From Ignavibacteria bacterium UBA2333 (GTDB taxonomy: Bacteria > Bacteroidota > Ignavibacteria > Kapaibacteriales > Kapaibacteriaceae): 64,000 nucleotides of DNA. Below are positions 35,683 through 44,582 of the stretch, one piece after another. The first letter of the stretch is position 1; the number at the start of each line of letters is the position of its first letter. The notes under the pieces were generated by a model, which had not been told where the DNA came from, searched no databases, and was given only the letters and a program-made list of their open reading frames with translations. The stretch lies in the NCBI GenBank assembly GCA_002344895.1, contig DDUR01000061.1, positions 62,001 to 126,000 of the forward strand, read 5' to 3'. The position numbers and the translations under genes are program-made.

Positions 35683-35934
35683 TTACTGCGGGTGGACTTC
35701 GAAGGGATTCATCATCTCGTCGATAACTATTCGTATCGATCCGTGCGGCGTATTGAGCATGAGCGGATCGGACACAAAATCAGACCCATGTAAAACAGAC
35801 TCCTCACGAAGCAGGTCCGCCAACCACGTATATAACGTCGGCGAAACCACGATTTCGTGGGGTGCATGTCCGTGGTCGCGTACGTAGGCATCTACGGAGG
35901 CGAACACTTCTTCGAATGCGTCAAACCAGTCCAT
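35683..35934 (-). CDS. Hypothetical small acidic protein (83 residues)
   Basis: Not recognised. The sequence is acidic and soluble, with an amphipathic N-terminal helix (WFDAFEEVFASVDAYVRDH), a strand-turn EIVVSPTLYTWLADLLREE, and a strand pair around HGSIRIVIDEMM. No signal peptide, membrane helix or cysteine pair. It is upstream of the tRNA on the same strand and divergent from rpsA. Coding is supported by an uninterrupted frame with codon use like its neighbours and a plausible folded pattern, not by a known family. Confidence 0.6.
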   Translation of the reverse strand: MDWFDAFEEVFASVDAYVRDHGHAPHEIVVSPTLYTWLADLLREESVLHGSDFVSDPLMLNTPHGSIRIVIDEMMNPFEVHPQ

Positions 35935-35984
35935 ACTTCATCAACACCAAAAAGTCTTCAGAAGTTACAGCAAGCGGCGTGCCA

Positions 35985-36001
35985 GCCCCTTTTGCCCCCT
36001 T
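35985..36001 (+). repeat. Bipartite C-rich repeat copy, intergenic upstream of rpsA
   Basis: GCCCCTTTTGCCCCCTT; the only copy outside any coding region or leader. It ends 11 bp before the -35 element of the rpsA promoter. Confidence 0.75.
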
Positions 36002-36012
36002 CATGTGGATAT

Positions 36013-36043
36013 TTGACTCAAGTCCTTGAATTCCCTATCTTTG
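36013..36043 (+). promoter_or_regulatory. rpsA promoter
   Basis: TTGACT (36013-36018), a 17-bp spacer, then TATCTTTG (36036-36043). This is the most complete promoter in the window and implies a leader of roughly 85-90 nt before the rpsA ATG. Confidence 0.65.
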
Positions 36044-36136
36044 CCTCCCTTTTTCGGGCCCCACGATTTCTCAACAAAACCATTGAGGTTTCGCACGTGT
36101 GGAGGGCCGCACACGATCGGAACCATCGGAGTACTC

Positions 36137-37966
36137 ATGTCGGAACAAACCACGGTCGCAGAAGACGCGACGATGAATGCCGTCGCGGCAAGCGCTACGC
36201 AGGCACCTACGCCGAAGCGTACGGCTCTTGCGGCCATTTTAGCAGGCGAGCTCGACAACGTCGCCATGGACGATGCCTCGTACGAGGCGATGTTTGAAAA
36301 CAAGGGCACGTCAAAAGTAAAGGCCGACGAGATGGTTCACGGCAAGGTCGTGTCCGTCACGAAGGACGAAATCCTCGTAGATATCGGATTCAAGTCTCTC
36401 GGCGTTGTTCCGCGTGCAGAATTCGTAGGCGCAGAACTACTTACAGCAGGTGATGATGTTGATGTCTTCATCGAGAAGATCGAAGATGCCGATGGCCGCC
36501 TGATGCTGAGCCGTCGTCGTGCCGACTTCATGAAGACATGGGAAGACATCCTCAAGCTTCACGAAACACAACAAGTAGTACCAGTACGTATCCTCCGCCG
36601 TATCAAGGGTGGTATGGTCGTGGACCTTCTGGGAATCGAAGCGTTTCTCCCGGGTTCACAGATTGACGTTCGCCCTGTTCGTGATTTTGATGCATGGGTT
36701 GGCCGCGCAATCGACGTACGTGTTGTGAAGGTTAATCATCCGTCAGAAAACGTTGTTGTATCTCACAAGGTTCTGCTTGAGGAACAACTCGCAGAACAGC
36801 GTTCGAAGATCCTCAGTCTCCTTGAGAAGGGTCTTGTCCTCGAAGGTACCGTGAAGGCCATCAGCGACTTCGGTGTCTTTGTTGACCTTGGTGGAGTTGA
36901 CGGTCTTGTTCACATCACAGACCTCTCGTGGGGCCGCGTAACACATCCAAGTGAAATCGTTCAGCTTGATCAGCAGGTGAAGGTCGTTGTTCTTGACTTC
37001 GACGAAAACCGCAAGCGCATTTCGCTTGGTATGAAGCAGCTCACGTCACATCCGTGGGACCAGATTGGCGAGAAGTACGAGCCAGGTTCCAAGGTTCGTG
37101 GTAAGGTTGTATCGCTGACGGACTACGGTGCCTTTATCGAAATCGAGAAGGGTGTCGAAGGCCTCATCCACATCAGCGAAATGTCGTGGACACAGCACGT
37201 GAAACATCCTTCACAGGTAGTTTCCCTCGGCCAAATGGTTGATGCTATTGTGCTGAACATCGACAAGGGTGACCGCAAGCTTGCTCTTGGTATGAAGCAG
37301 CTTGAGCCTGATCCGTGGAACGACCTTATGGCCAAGTATCCTATGGGATCGGTTCATAAGGGTATCGTTCGTAACCTGACAAACTTTGGTGTCTTTGTTG
37401 AACTTGAGCCAGGTGTTGACGGTCTTGTTCACATCAGCGATCTGTCGTGGACAAAGAAGATTCGTCACCCAGGTGAGTTTGTCAAGAAGGGCGACGAGCT
37501 CGACGTTACTGTACTTGCCATCGACAACGAGCACCGCCGTATTTCTCTGGGCCACAAGCAGATCTCCGAGAATCCTTGGGATATCTTCGAGAAGGAATTT
37601 GGTGTGGGAACGGAGACGGAAGGTAAGATCGTCCGCATCATCGACAAGGGCATCATCGTTGAAATGCCGCAGGGTGTTGATGGATTTGTACCGGTTTCAC
37701 AGCTGAGCTTCGCTCCAGTTCGTTCGATTCCTGACTACTTCAAGGCTGACGACGTTCTGCCGCTGAAGGTCGTCGAATTCGACAAGGAGCAGAAGAAGAT
37801 CGTCCTTTCAGCCGTTGAGTTTCTCCGCGGTAAGTCGGCCGATGTTGTGGCCACGTATAACGTGAACCACCCAGTACCGAATGCCGACAAGTTCAACTCG
37901 GACGGTTCGGCTCCGGCACATACAACGTTGGAAGATCTTGAAACGAGTGAAGAGATTGGCGAGTAA
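36137..37966 (+). CDS. rpsA: 30S ribosomal protein S1
   Basis: The 609-residue protein contains six S1/OB-fold RNA-binding domains. The last four repeat the pattern G-x-VxxxTDFGAFVxL-xGVEGLxHxSxLSW (for example ISDFGVFVDLGGVDGLVHIT, LTDYGAFIEIEKGVEGLIHI), while the first two are the ribosome-binding divergent ones. S1 delivers and unfolds mRNA on the 30S subunit. ATG 36137 (MSEQTTVAED) is chosen because GGAG lies 6 nt upstream; the longer frame from 36026 reads through the promoter. A strong terminator follows. Confidence 0.96.
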   Translation: MSEQTTVAEDATMNAVAASATQAPTPKRTALAAILAGELDNVAMDDASYEAMFENKGTSKVKADEMVHGKVVSVTKDEILVDIGFKSLGVVPRAEFVGAELLTAGDDVDVFIEKIEDADGRLMLSRRRADFMKTWEDILKLHETQQVVPVRILRRIKGGMVVDLLGIEAFLPGSQIDVRPVRDFDAWVGRAIDVRVVKVNHPSENVVVSHKVLLEEQLAEQRSKILSLLEKGLVLEGTVKAISDFGVFVDLGGVDGLVHITDLSWGRVTHPSEIVQLDQQVKVVVLDFDENRKRISLGMKQLTSHPWDQIGEKYEPGSKVRGKVVSLTDYGAFIEIEKGVEGLIHISEMSWTQHVKHPSQVVSLGQMVDAIVLNIDKGDRKLALGMKQLEPDPWNDLMAKYPMGSVHKGIVRNLTNFGVFVELEPGVDGLVHISDLSWTKKIRHPGEFVKKGDELDVTVLAIDNEHRRISLGHKQISENPWDIFEKEFGVGTETEGKIVRIIDKGIIVEMPQGVDGFVPVSQLSFAPVRSIPDYFKADDVLPLKVVEFDKEQKKIVLSAVEFLRGKSADVVATYNVNHPVPNADKFNSDGSAPAHTTLEDLETSEEIGE

Positions 37967-37994
37967 TCTGCTTCACACAGCATAGGCACGTACA

Positions 37995-38020
37995 GAAGGC
38001 CCGCCATTTGGCGGGCCTTC
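37995..38020 (+). terminator. Rho-independent terminator after rpsA
   Basis: A perfect 11-bp stem GAAGGCCCGCC / GGCGGGCCTTC with an ATTT loop, followed by GTCGTTTATA. It separates rpsA from folC. Confidence 0.8.
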
Positions 38021-38038
38021 GTCGTTTATACTACTTCG

Positions 38039-38046
38039 TAGTTTCG
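38039..38046 (+). promoter_or_regulatory. Promoter -7 box for folC
   Basis: TAGTTTCG, ending 5 nt before the folC ATG and 19 bp after the rpsA terminator stem; leaderless mRNA predicted. Confidence 0.5.
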
Positions 38047-38051
38047 CGCCC

Positions 38052-39326
38052 ATGGACATTCAAGCCTTACTCGACGAGCTGTATGCAATGACTTTTTTCG
38101 GGGTCAAGCCCGGCCTCGAACGTATTACAGCACTCTGCGAGGCTGCAGACAATCCTCAGTATCACCTACCGGTTATTCACGTTGCCGGAACAAATGGCAA
38201 GGGCAGTGTCTGTGCTATGCTCACGGCTATCTTCCGTGCAGCCGGATATCGCACGGGTGTGTATACGTCGCCACATATCCGTCACTTTAACGAACGAATT
38301 CGTATTGACGGTGTCCCCATTTCAGATGAAGACATTGCTCGACTGGCACGCCCGCTGATGGATGTAGCCAAACCGATTGGTGGTACATTTTTCGAAGTGA
38401 CAACGGCAATGGCCTTCCGATTGTTTGCGGAACGTCATGTTGACGTCGCCATTATCGAGACTGGTCTCGGCGGCCGACTTGACGCAACAAATATTGTCCA
38501 TCCTCTACTATCAATTATCACAAGTATCGATTACGACCACATGGAGTACCTCGGAAACTCCTTGGAAGATATTGCACGCGAAAAGGCAGGTATCATCAAA
38601 CCGGATGTCGCTGTGGTGATTGGCGAACGCCGTCCGGAACTTCGTTATGTTTTCGCAGAAGTTGCCACTCGTTTACATGCACCACTTGACATTGCCCATG
38701 ACCGTTTACACGTGGACGTTGATGCATGGCATCCCGACTTTACGATGACGGTAAGTGTTATTGACGAAACGTTCCGCGATTACTACACAACCGACCTCTG
38801 CGGACAGCATCAGGCAGAAAACATCGCTACCGTGATGGCCGCAGTGGGCCAACTGTCGTCTACCTTCTTCCTGGAACATCGTCATGTTCGCGAAGGACTA
38901 CGCAATGTTAAGGGGCTCGGATGCCTCAGGGGGCGAATGGAACCCTTACAAACGTCGCCCCTTTTGCTCCTTGACGTTGGACACAATCCGGCTGGCTGCA
39001 GAGCACTTGTTGACACGCTCCGTCGGTGCGGATATGAATCCGTAAACGTTGTGCTCGGTGCTATGGCCGACAAGGATGTAGACGGGATGGTCCGTGCGCT
39101 TGCTCCTGTAACATCTGCATTTCATATCAGTGCCCCCGCCTTCCCGCGGGCTATGGCCACGTCCGAACTCGCAACAGTAGTCCGCCAGCATCACATGAAC
39201 GTGATTGAGCATCCTTCTCTCGCTGCCGCCCTGGACGCGTCACGTCACACGGATACGGTTTGTTGCGGGAGCTTCCATGTAGCTGATGAGATCCTTGCGG
39301 CGATGGAAAAAGAATCATCACGTTAG
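38052..39326 (+). CDS. folC: Folylpolyglutamate synthase / dihydrofolate synthase
   Basis: Adds glutamate to dihydropteroate and extends the folate polyglutamate tail, ATP-dependent. The 424-residue protein has the P-loop HVAGTNGKGSVCAML (about residues 38-52), TSPHIRHFNERIRIDG, and FFEVTTAMAFRLFAE, and the central IETGLGGRLDATN. The C-terminal domain has LLLDVGHNPAG and VVLGAMADKDV. Two repeat copies in opposite orientation lie just before LLLDVGHNP (peptide GLGCLRGRMEPLQTSPLLLL in part), at the join of the two domains. Confidence 0.94.
   Translation: MDIQALLDELYAMTFFGVKPGLERITALCEAADNPQYHLPVIHVAGTNGKGSVCAMLTAIFRAAGYRTGVYTSPHIRHFNERIRIDGVPISDEDIARLARPLMDVAKPIGGTFFEVTTAMAFRLFAERHVDVAIIETGLGGRLDATNIVHPLLSIITSIDYDHMEYLGNSLEDIAREKAGIIKPDVAVVIGERRPELRYVFAEVATRLHAPLDIAHDRLHVDVDAWHPDFTMTVSVIDETFRDYYTTDLCGQHQAENIATVMAAVGQLSSTFFLEHRHVREGLRNVKGLGCLRGRMEPLQTSPLLLLDVGHNPAGCRALVDTLRRCGYESVNVVLGAMADKDVDGMVRALAPVTSAFHISAPAFPRAMATSELATVVRQHHMNVIEHPSLAAALDASRHTDTVCCGSFHVADEILAAMEKESSR
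38910..38972. repeat. Opposed repeat copies inside folC
   Basis: AAGGGGC (38910-38916) and AGGGGGC (38928-38934) are followed by GCCCCTTTTGCTCCTT (38957-38972) in the other orientation. The ends form an inverted repeat (AAGGGGC/GCCCCTT) about 40 nt apart. It is the only locus with both orientations side by side. Confidence 0.65.
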
Positions 39327-39339
39327 TCTGAGACTCAGC

Positions 39340-40602
39340 CTACCCACCGTATCCTACAGCAATGGCGAACAACGTTGTGACAATGATCTGAAGATAGATC
39401 GTCGCAACATTGGCCTTTACCAGCGTACGTTCGAGAATGTGCCTGCGCATATAGGAGATGATCCAGGAACCGTATACCAAGCCAACTCCTACGGAAGCCC
39501 ATAACCAGAGGTTGTTGTACGTCATAGCATACGATGCCGTGAGCCCAAGTGCTGCTGCCCAGAAGAGGCTGTAAAAAACAATGGCAGACTTTTTACCAAA
39601 GGTCACAACGAGGTGATTCTTGCCCGTTACGGCATCCCCTTCAGCATCTGGCACCTGATTAATCACAAGAATGTTTGTTGTGAGTAATCCGGCTGGAATT
39701 CCAATCATAAACGCTTCCCACGAATACGTCCCTGTCAGAACGTAGGTGATGCCCATAGTGATCAACGGACCGAATGCGAGGCCAATGATGAGCTCTCCCA
39801 TGCCGTGTCGTGCAACAAGGCGTAATGGAGGCGCAGTATAGAAGTATCCACAGAACAGGCCTGCAAAACCTAGCACCAGAACACCAGAGCCTACCTGCCA
39901 CGTTAGGTACAGTCCAATAGCGAATGCTGTTAGTAGCAACCCGATGGCTGTACGTAATGTGCCCTTCAGATCGATAAGTCGCATTTCAATTGCGCGACTT
40001 CCTCCACTGTATTGAACAAAGTAAGCGGTGTTCGCCTGGTCCGTGCCGCTCTTCACATCGAAGTAATCGTTAAAGACGTTACTCGACAGGTGAAGAAGTG
40101 CTACTCCGAGAATTGCCAGCGTTGCGAGTAACCAGTTAATCTCTACACCAAGTACTCCACCAACAAAGGCCGCTCCGATAAATGCCGGAGTTAGAGCCGC
40201 CGTTAGAAACGGTGCCCGCGTTATCACCAACCACTTAAGGATGTTTGTGGTTGTTCGAATTGGGACGTTTACAACGTTGTCGAGCTCTTCGGTAACACCG
40301 CAGTATCCAATCTGTACACCGTTCCGCATCGTTGGCGTGATCCGGATTTTCGCGCCGAACTTCTCGCCATTCTTGCGGATAAAAACGGTTTCCGTGACAT
40401 ACTCCCCATCCTTGACGGCAGAGGTAAGCCAGATGTTCAGATTCTGGAGAACAATTTCTCCGGGAGAAAAGACGCTCACGCGAAGCTTGCCGACGGTTTC
40501 TTCCTTTGAGTAACCGAACATTCGCTGGGCACCATCGCTAAACGTCTCGATGATACCTTCCATATCACACGTTATCACCGATTTGTCAAGAGCCGTTGCC
40601 AT
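39340..40602 (-). CDS. PAS domain fused to MenA/UbiA-type prenyltransferase
   Basis: Residues about 1-110 are a PAS domain (ITCDMEGIIETFSDGAQRMF, GYSKEETVGKLRVSVFSPGE, KDGEYVTETVFIRKNGEKFG). Residues about 125-420 are a UbiA-superfamily membrane prenyltransferase with both Asp-rich motifs: NVFNDYFDVKSGTD and VPDAEGDAVTGKNHLV. YFYTAPPLRL and FGPLITMGITYVLTG point to the MenA (1,4-dihydroxy-2-naphthoate) branch, which makes menaquinone, over UbiA. The fusion is in one uninterrupted frame with start ATG 40602 and its own promoter. A PAS sensor on a quinone-biosynthesis enzyme suggests redox or ligand control, an inference. No men genes are adjacent. Confidence 0.87.
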   Translation of the reverse strand: MATALDKSVITCDMEGIIETFSDGAQRMFGYSKEETVGKLRVSVFSPGEIVLQNLNIWLTSAVKDGEYVTETVFIRKNGEKFGAKIRITPTMRNGVQIGYCGVTEELDNVVNVPIRTTTNILKWLVITRAPFLTAALTPAFIGAAFVGGVLGVEINWLLATLAILGVALLHLSSNVFNDYFDVKSGTDQANTAYFVQYSGGSRAIEMRLIDLKGTLRTAIGLLLTAFAIGLYLTWQVGSGVLVLGFAGLFCGYFYTAPPLRLVARHGMGELIIGLAFGPLITMGITYVLTGTYSWEAFMIGIPAGLLTTNILVINQVPDAEGDAVTGKNHLVVTFGKKSAIVFYSLFWAAALGLTASYAMTYNNLWLWASVGVGLVYGSWIISYMRRHILERTLVKANVATIYLQIIVTTLFAIAVGYGG

Positions 40603-40640
40603 CGTTGTCTCCGTTCACAAAATGAAGGAATCTGAAGACT

Positions 40641-40648
40641 CAAAATTA
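40641..40648 (-). promoter_or_regulatory. Promoter -7 box for the PAS-prenyltransferase gene
   Basis: TAATTTTG on the minus strand; implies a leader of about 32 nt with GGAG 8 nt before the ATG, unlike the leaderless genes. Confidence 0.5.
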
Positions 40649-40692
40649 CACCGACCGATGAGTCGGTCAAAATGAATTCCACCTCGAAACGG

Positions 40693-40700
40693 TACCTTTG
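40693..40700 (+). promoter_or_regulatory. Promoter -7 box for purH
   Basis: TACCTTTG. It supports the purH start at 40776 over the ORF opening at 40698, whose first codon would overlap the promoter. The predicted leader is about 70 nt. Confidence 0.45.
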
Positions 40701-40775
40701 TACGCCATTCGAGTCGTTCAGTCACCAGACAACGACGATGCGCCCGACTCTCACCTCTTTCTACGTCCCCTTCTC

Positions 40776-42305
40776 ATGCGTGCTCTTCTTTCCGTATCTG
40801 ACAAAACAGGCCTCGTTGAATTTGCTCGTGGACTTGCCGATCTCGGCATTGAGATCATCTCAACGGGTGGGACTGCCAAGGCATTACGAGACGCCGGAAT
40901 CGGCGTTATGAACGTTGGAGACGTGACAGGATTCCCCGAAATCATGGATGGTCGAGTAAAAACGCTTCATCCAAAGATTCACGGTGGGCTGCTGGCAGAC
41001 CTTGATGTAGAGGCTCACCGCGAAGCTCTCGCCATCCATGATATAACACCGATTGATATCGTTGCTGTAAACCTGTATCCGTTCGAAGAGACGCTACGGT
41101 CTGGAACAACAGACGAAGGTGAGCTCATAGAGAACATCGATATCGGAGGTCCGGCAATGGTTCGTGCCTCAGCTAAAAACTTCCGGCACACTGTCATCAT
41201 CGTCGATCCACGTCGGTATGATGACGTGCTCACGAGTTTGCGTGCTGGGACAGTACCGATGGAGATGCGGAAACAACTCGCACGCGAAGCGTTTTCGCAC
41301 ACTGCGAAGTACGATGCGACGATCTCCTCTTGGTTTCTCCAGAATGAAGGTCTGGACTTTCCCGAAGAGTTTGCCATTCCGATGAAACGAGCACAAGCAC
41401 TGCGCTACGGTGAGAATCCACACCAAGAAGCTGCGCTCTATGGTTCGTTTTTTGACAGGTACACGTCACTTCATGGCAAAGAACTTTCATATAACAACAT
41501 CCTGGACATTGACGCTGCCGTTGGATTAGTTGATGAGTTCGACGAACCAACCGTCGTTATCGTCAAACACAACAATCCATGTGGTGTTGGTTCTGGTGAT
41601 GACCTTGTTTCGGCATGGCATAAGGCCTTTGCAACCGATACCGTAAGCCCCTTTGGTGGCATCATTGCAGTTAATCGGCCTGTAGACATCGCTTGGGCTG
41701 AAACGGTCCATTCGCTGTTTGCCGAGGTACTCATCGCGCCCTCATTTTCCGATGATGCGCTCGCAATCCTGACGAAGAAGAAGGACAGACGACTCGTAAC
41801 CTGTTTGCCCCTTTCGCGCCTTTCACAGCATCAAACGGCCAGAATGAATGTCAGGTCCATTGCAGGTGGTTATCTCGTTCAGACTCCCGACAACATGCTT
41901 GTTGACGAATCCGCCCTACGAGTCGTAACAGAGCGTCAACCCTCAACCGAAGAGATGTCGGCCGCACAGTTTGCATGGAAGGTTGCTAAACACGTAAAAA
42001 GTAATGCCATTGTCTACGCTCTGGCAGATCGGACACTTGCCATAGGTGCGGGTCAAATGTCGCGCGTAGATTCAGCGCGTATCGCAGTACGTAAAGCACA
42101 AGACGTTGGCCTGTCGCTCCAGGGATGTGCCGTAGCTAGTGATGCATTCTTTCCGTTTGCAGATGGACTATTACAGGCCGCTGATGCTGGTGCCACGTGT
42201 GTGATCCAGCCGGGCGGTTCGGTACGTGATGAAGAAGTTATTACTGCCGCCAACGAACGTGGACTTGCGATGATTATGACAGGAATGCGTCATTTCCGTC
42301 ATTAA
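40776..42305 (+). CDS. purH: Bifunctional AICAR formyltransferase / IMP cyclohydrolase
   Basis: Catalyses the last two steps of purine synthesis to IMP. From ATG 40776 the product is 509 residues and starts RALLSVSDKTGLVEFARGL, the standard N-terminus of the cyclohydrolase (MGS-like) domain, residues about 1-190; STGGTAKALRDAG and VKTLHPKIHGGLLA follow. The formyltransferase domain has LRYGENPHQEAALYG, VIVKHNNPCGVGSG (catalytic Lys-His) and SPFGGIIAVNRPVD. A repeat copy encodes VTCLPLSRLSQ in a region that is variable in the family. Confidence 0.95.
   Translation: MRALLSVSDKTGLVEFARGLADLGIEIISTGGTAKALRDAGIGVMNVGDVTGFPEIMDGRVKTLHPKIHGGLLADLDVEAHREALAIHDITPIDIVAVNLYPFEETLRSGTTDEGELIENIDIGGPAMVRASAKNFRHTVIIVDPRRYDDVLTSLRAGTVPMEMRKQLAREAFSHTAKYDATISSWFLQNEGLDFPEEFAIPMKRAQALRYGENPHQEAALYGSFFDRYTSLHGKELSYNNILDIDAAVGLVDEFDEPTVVIVKHNNPCGVGSGDDLVSAWHKAFATDTVSPFGGIIAVNRPVDIAWAETVHSLFAEVLIAPSFSDDALAILTKKKDRRLVTCLPLSRLSQHQTARMNVRSIAGGYLVQTPDNMLVDESALRVVTERQPSTEEMSAAQFAWKVAKHVKSNAIVYALADRTLAIGAGQMSRVDSARIAVRKAQDVGLSLQGCAVASDAFFPFADGLLQAADAGATCVIQPGGSVRDEEVITAANERGLAMIMTGMRHFRH
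41807..41823 (+). repeat. Bipartite C-rich repeat copy inside purH
   Basis: GCCCCTTTCGCGCCTTT; encodes CLPLSRLS. Same spacer variant as the dxr copy but in the opposite orientation on the chromosome. Confidence 0.6.
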
Positions 42306-42311
42306 CATAGT

Positions 42312-44582
42312 TTACGACTCAGAATAACCTGCAGAAGGGTCTATCCAGTACGTTGATACGTCACCGGCTCCTTTTACGTAGATCGTACCACGAGCAGTGA
42401 TCGTAAGACCTTCACGCGAGGTGAGTGAGTCAACGACACGATCACTCACATGTAAACGACCTGGCTCACCACTGGATTCCATCCTTGCGGCGAGGTTCAC
42501 GTCGCTACCCCAGACGTCCCACTGAGGTTTATCCCCTCCAACAACACCTCCGATAACACTTCCGACGTGGATTCCAACGCGAGGCATCAGTCCAGAGATG
42601 CGGTGGCGATCTCTTTGTGCAACCGTGAGTATTTCGAGCCCGACCTTTACACAGCGGTCTACTGCATCGTGAACGGGCGTCGGAGCACCAGCTACGACAA
42701 GGACGGCATCTCCAATTGTCTTTACCTTCAGACAGCCATGACGCGTACGTGCCTCATCGACGATGGCAAAAAAGTCTCCAACGACGTCGACAACCTCAAT
42801 TGCATCCTTGTCTTTTGACCACGTTGAGAAACCTGCGAGATCAGCAAAGAGGATGGCAACGGATTCAAATCGATCGACAACTCGTCGTTCGCCCTTGAGC
42901 CACGCCTCGATAACGTCTTCTGGGAGCAATGACTGCACCATTGAACGGACTTGTTCTGACCGTATGCGCTCAACTTCAACACGGTATTCCATCTGGTGCA
43001 CGGCAGCTTGCTGAACAGCCTCAACACCACGCGTTCGACGCTCAAGTTCAGCCGATTCCGTACGACACGAATACGCATCTTGCCATTGACCGAGCTCCGC
43101 ATAGATCACGGAGAGTTTTTCAAGCAGTCGTCGTGTTTGCCCCGTGTTACGAGCACGTCGAGCAATGTCAAGAGCCTCAGCGAGCTCACGTTCAGCAGCT
43201 TTCCAGTTACGATAATACATGTGGTAGGAGCCGAATGCATGATGGAGATTTCGGCGTTCGTCCACGTCAAAATGTCGTGTGCCTTCGTCTCCTTGCCGGC
43301 GCAATTCCGTCAGGATATGAAAGGCCTCTTCCGTACGATCCAGGCGCATGAGAATCTGCGAGTACACGATTGTCACACTCGTCATAATGATGGCGAGTTC
43401 CGACCTATCGGTATACGGCAAGACCTCCGTGATGATGCGGTGAGCTTCCTCCGGATCGTGTTCACGTATCTCATCCGCCAAGGAGTATACGGCTTGTACC
43501 TCGGTCAACACGTCGTTTGCACTACGAGCACTTTCAATCGCTAGTCTGTACAGCTCCGTAGCTCTGTCGTAAAAACCCAGAGCTCTATACGTGCGCGCAA
43601 GCATAAGATCCGTATATGCACGTTCCGCATACAGATTCGCATGTTCAAGATGCTGCCGAGCATCGAAAAGTACTCTCAGTGCTTCGGCGTACTCTCCTTT
43701 GTTGTAATACACAATTGCTGCATTTGATAGGGCTGTTGCTGCAGATTGCGGAGATCCTCGACGCACGTCGATGGATGCGGATCGTTGATATGCTTCAAGC
43801 GCTCCCTCGGCGTCACCAAGGTGTAACAGTACGTTTCCGTAGTTGGAATATGAAACTGCCGCACCCGCATCATTTCCAGAACGTTCATGTCCTTCAATAG
43901 CAAGCAACAGTTCTTGACGTGCATCCTCAAATCGTTCGAGTTCTCGATAACACGCGCCGAGTGCACCATGCCAGCTGGCACGTTCCACGTCGGTTGCAAC
44001 TTCTTCAACAACATTGTGGTGACGCTGGAGAATATCCAAGGCTTCGTCAATTCTACCAATAACGCGTAATGATGAAGCAAGGTTGTTTACCGTATGTAGC
44101 AGACATCGTTTGTACTGAAGTGTCTGTAAAAGCACCATTGCCTGCTCAAACAGTGGTATGGCCTCTCGACGATGTCCGCTGCGAGACAACGACGTTGCCG
44201 ATACGACATAGACCAGCAGCCTCTCAGTGTCACTCCGTGTTTCGTCGAGCAGTGACGTCAGCGATACGGAGTCACCGTTACGAAATGCAACAACATTGCG
44301 GAAAAAAGTCAGGAATCGCCGACGATCGTCCGTATCTCGTAGTCGTCGAGCCGCCGTATCAAGATCATCTCGTGCACCAACATAGTCACCGACTTCGTAT
44401 TTCCGCGCTGAACCGATTATGTCGCGCCAGTATCCGTCAGGATCGTCGTCCAATGACAATGCCTCTGCATTGTTTGATACAAGGGCCTGATCTACAATCG
44501 AGTCATCAGCAGCCTCGTGAGCTGCCACTTTGTCGAGTCGTAAGAGAACAACGACGTGGTGCCGACGCTGAAGATCCGTCAT
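42312..44582 (-). CDS. TPR-repeat class III adenylate/guanylate cyclase
   Basis: Start ATG 44582 overlaps the stop of the Lon-like gene (ATGA), giving 756 residues. About 530 residues of TPR repeats (for example LGDAEGALEAYQRSASIDVR, YNKGEYAEALRVLFDARQHL, YRALGFYDRATELYRLAIES) precede a short coiled coil. The cyclase domain is at about residues 565-735: VAILFADLAGFSTWS (metal Asp), CLKVKTIGDAVLVVAGA (base-recognising Lys), RVGIHVGSVIGGVVGG, and VNLAARMESSG (transition-state Asn and Arg). It is soluble; no membrane anchor. Product cAMP is favoured by the Lys; not certain. Confidence 0.88.
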   Translation of the reverse strand: MTDLQRRHHVVVLLRLDKVAAHEAADDSIVDQALVSNNAEALSLDDDPDGYWRDIIGSARKYEVGDYVGARDDLDTAARRLRDTDDRRRFLTFFRNVVAFRNGDSVSLTSLLDETRSDTERLLVYVVSATSLSRSGHRREAIPLFEQAMVLLQTLQYKRCLLHTVNNLASSLRVIGRIDEALDILQRHHNVVEEVATDVERASWHGALGACYRELERFEDARQELLLAIEGHERSGNDAGAAVSYSNYGNVLLHLGDAEGALEAYQRSASIDVRRGSPQSAATALSNAAIVYYNKGEYAEALRVLFDARQHLEHANLYAERAYTDLMLARTYRALGFYDRATELYRLAIESARSANDVLTEVQAVYSLADEIREHDPEEAHRIITEVLPYTDRSELAIIMTSVTIVYSQILMRLDRTEEAFHILTELRRQGDEGTRHFDVDERRNLHHAFGSYHMYYRNWKAAERELAEALDIARRARNTGQTRRLLEKLSVIYAELGQWQDAYSCRTESAELERRTRGVEAVQQAAVHQMEYRVEVERIRSEQVRSMVQSLLPEDVIEAWLKGERRVVDRFESVAILFADLAGFSTWSKDKDAIEVVDVVGDFFAIVDEARTRHGCLKVKTIGDAVLVVAGAPTPVHDAVDRCVKVGLEILTVAQRDRHRISGLMPRVGIHVGSVIGGVVGGDKPQWDVWGSDVNLAARMESSGEPGRLHVSDRVVDSLTSREGLTITARGTIYVKGAGDVSTYWIDPSAGYSES

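Noticed and set aside
35683..35934. 83-residue protein as a phage capsid fragment
   Set aside because: The IVVSP...SIRIVID pattern recalled phage coat strands, but length and context (tRNA, rpsA) give no support.
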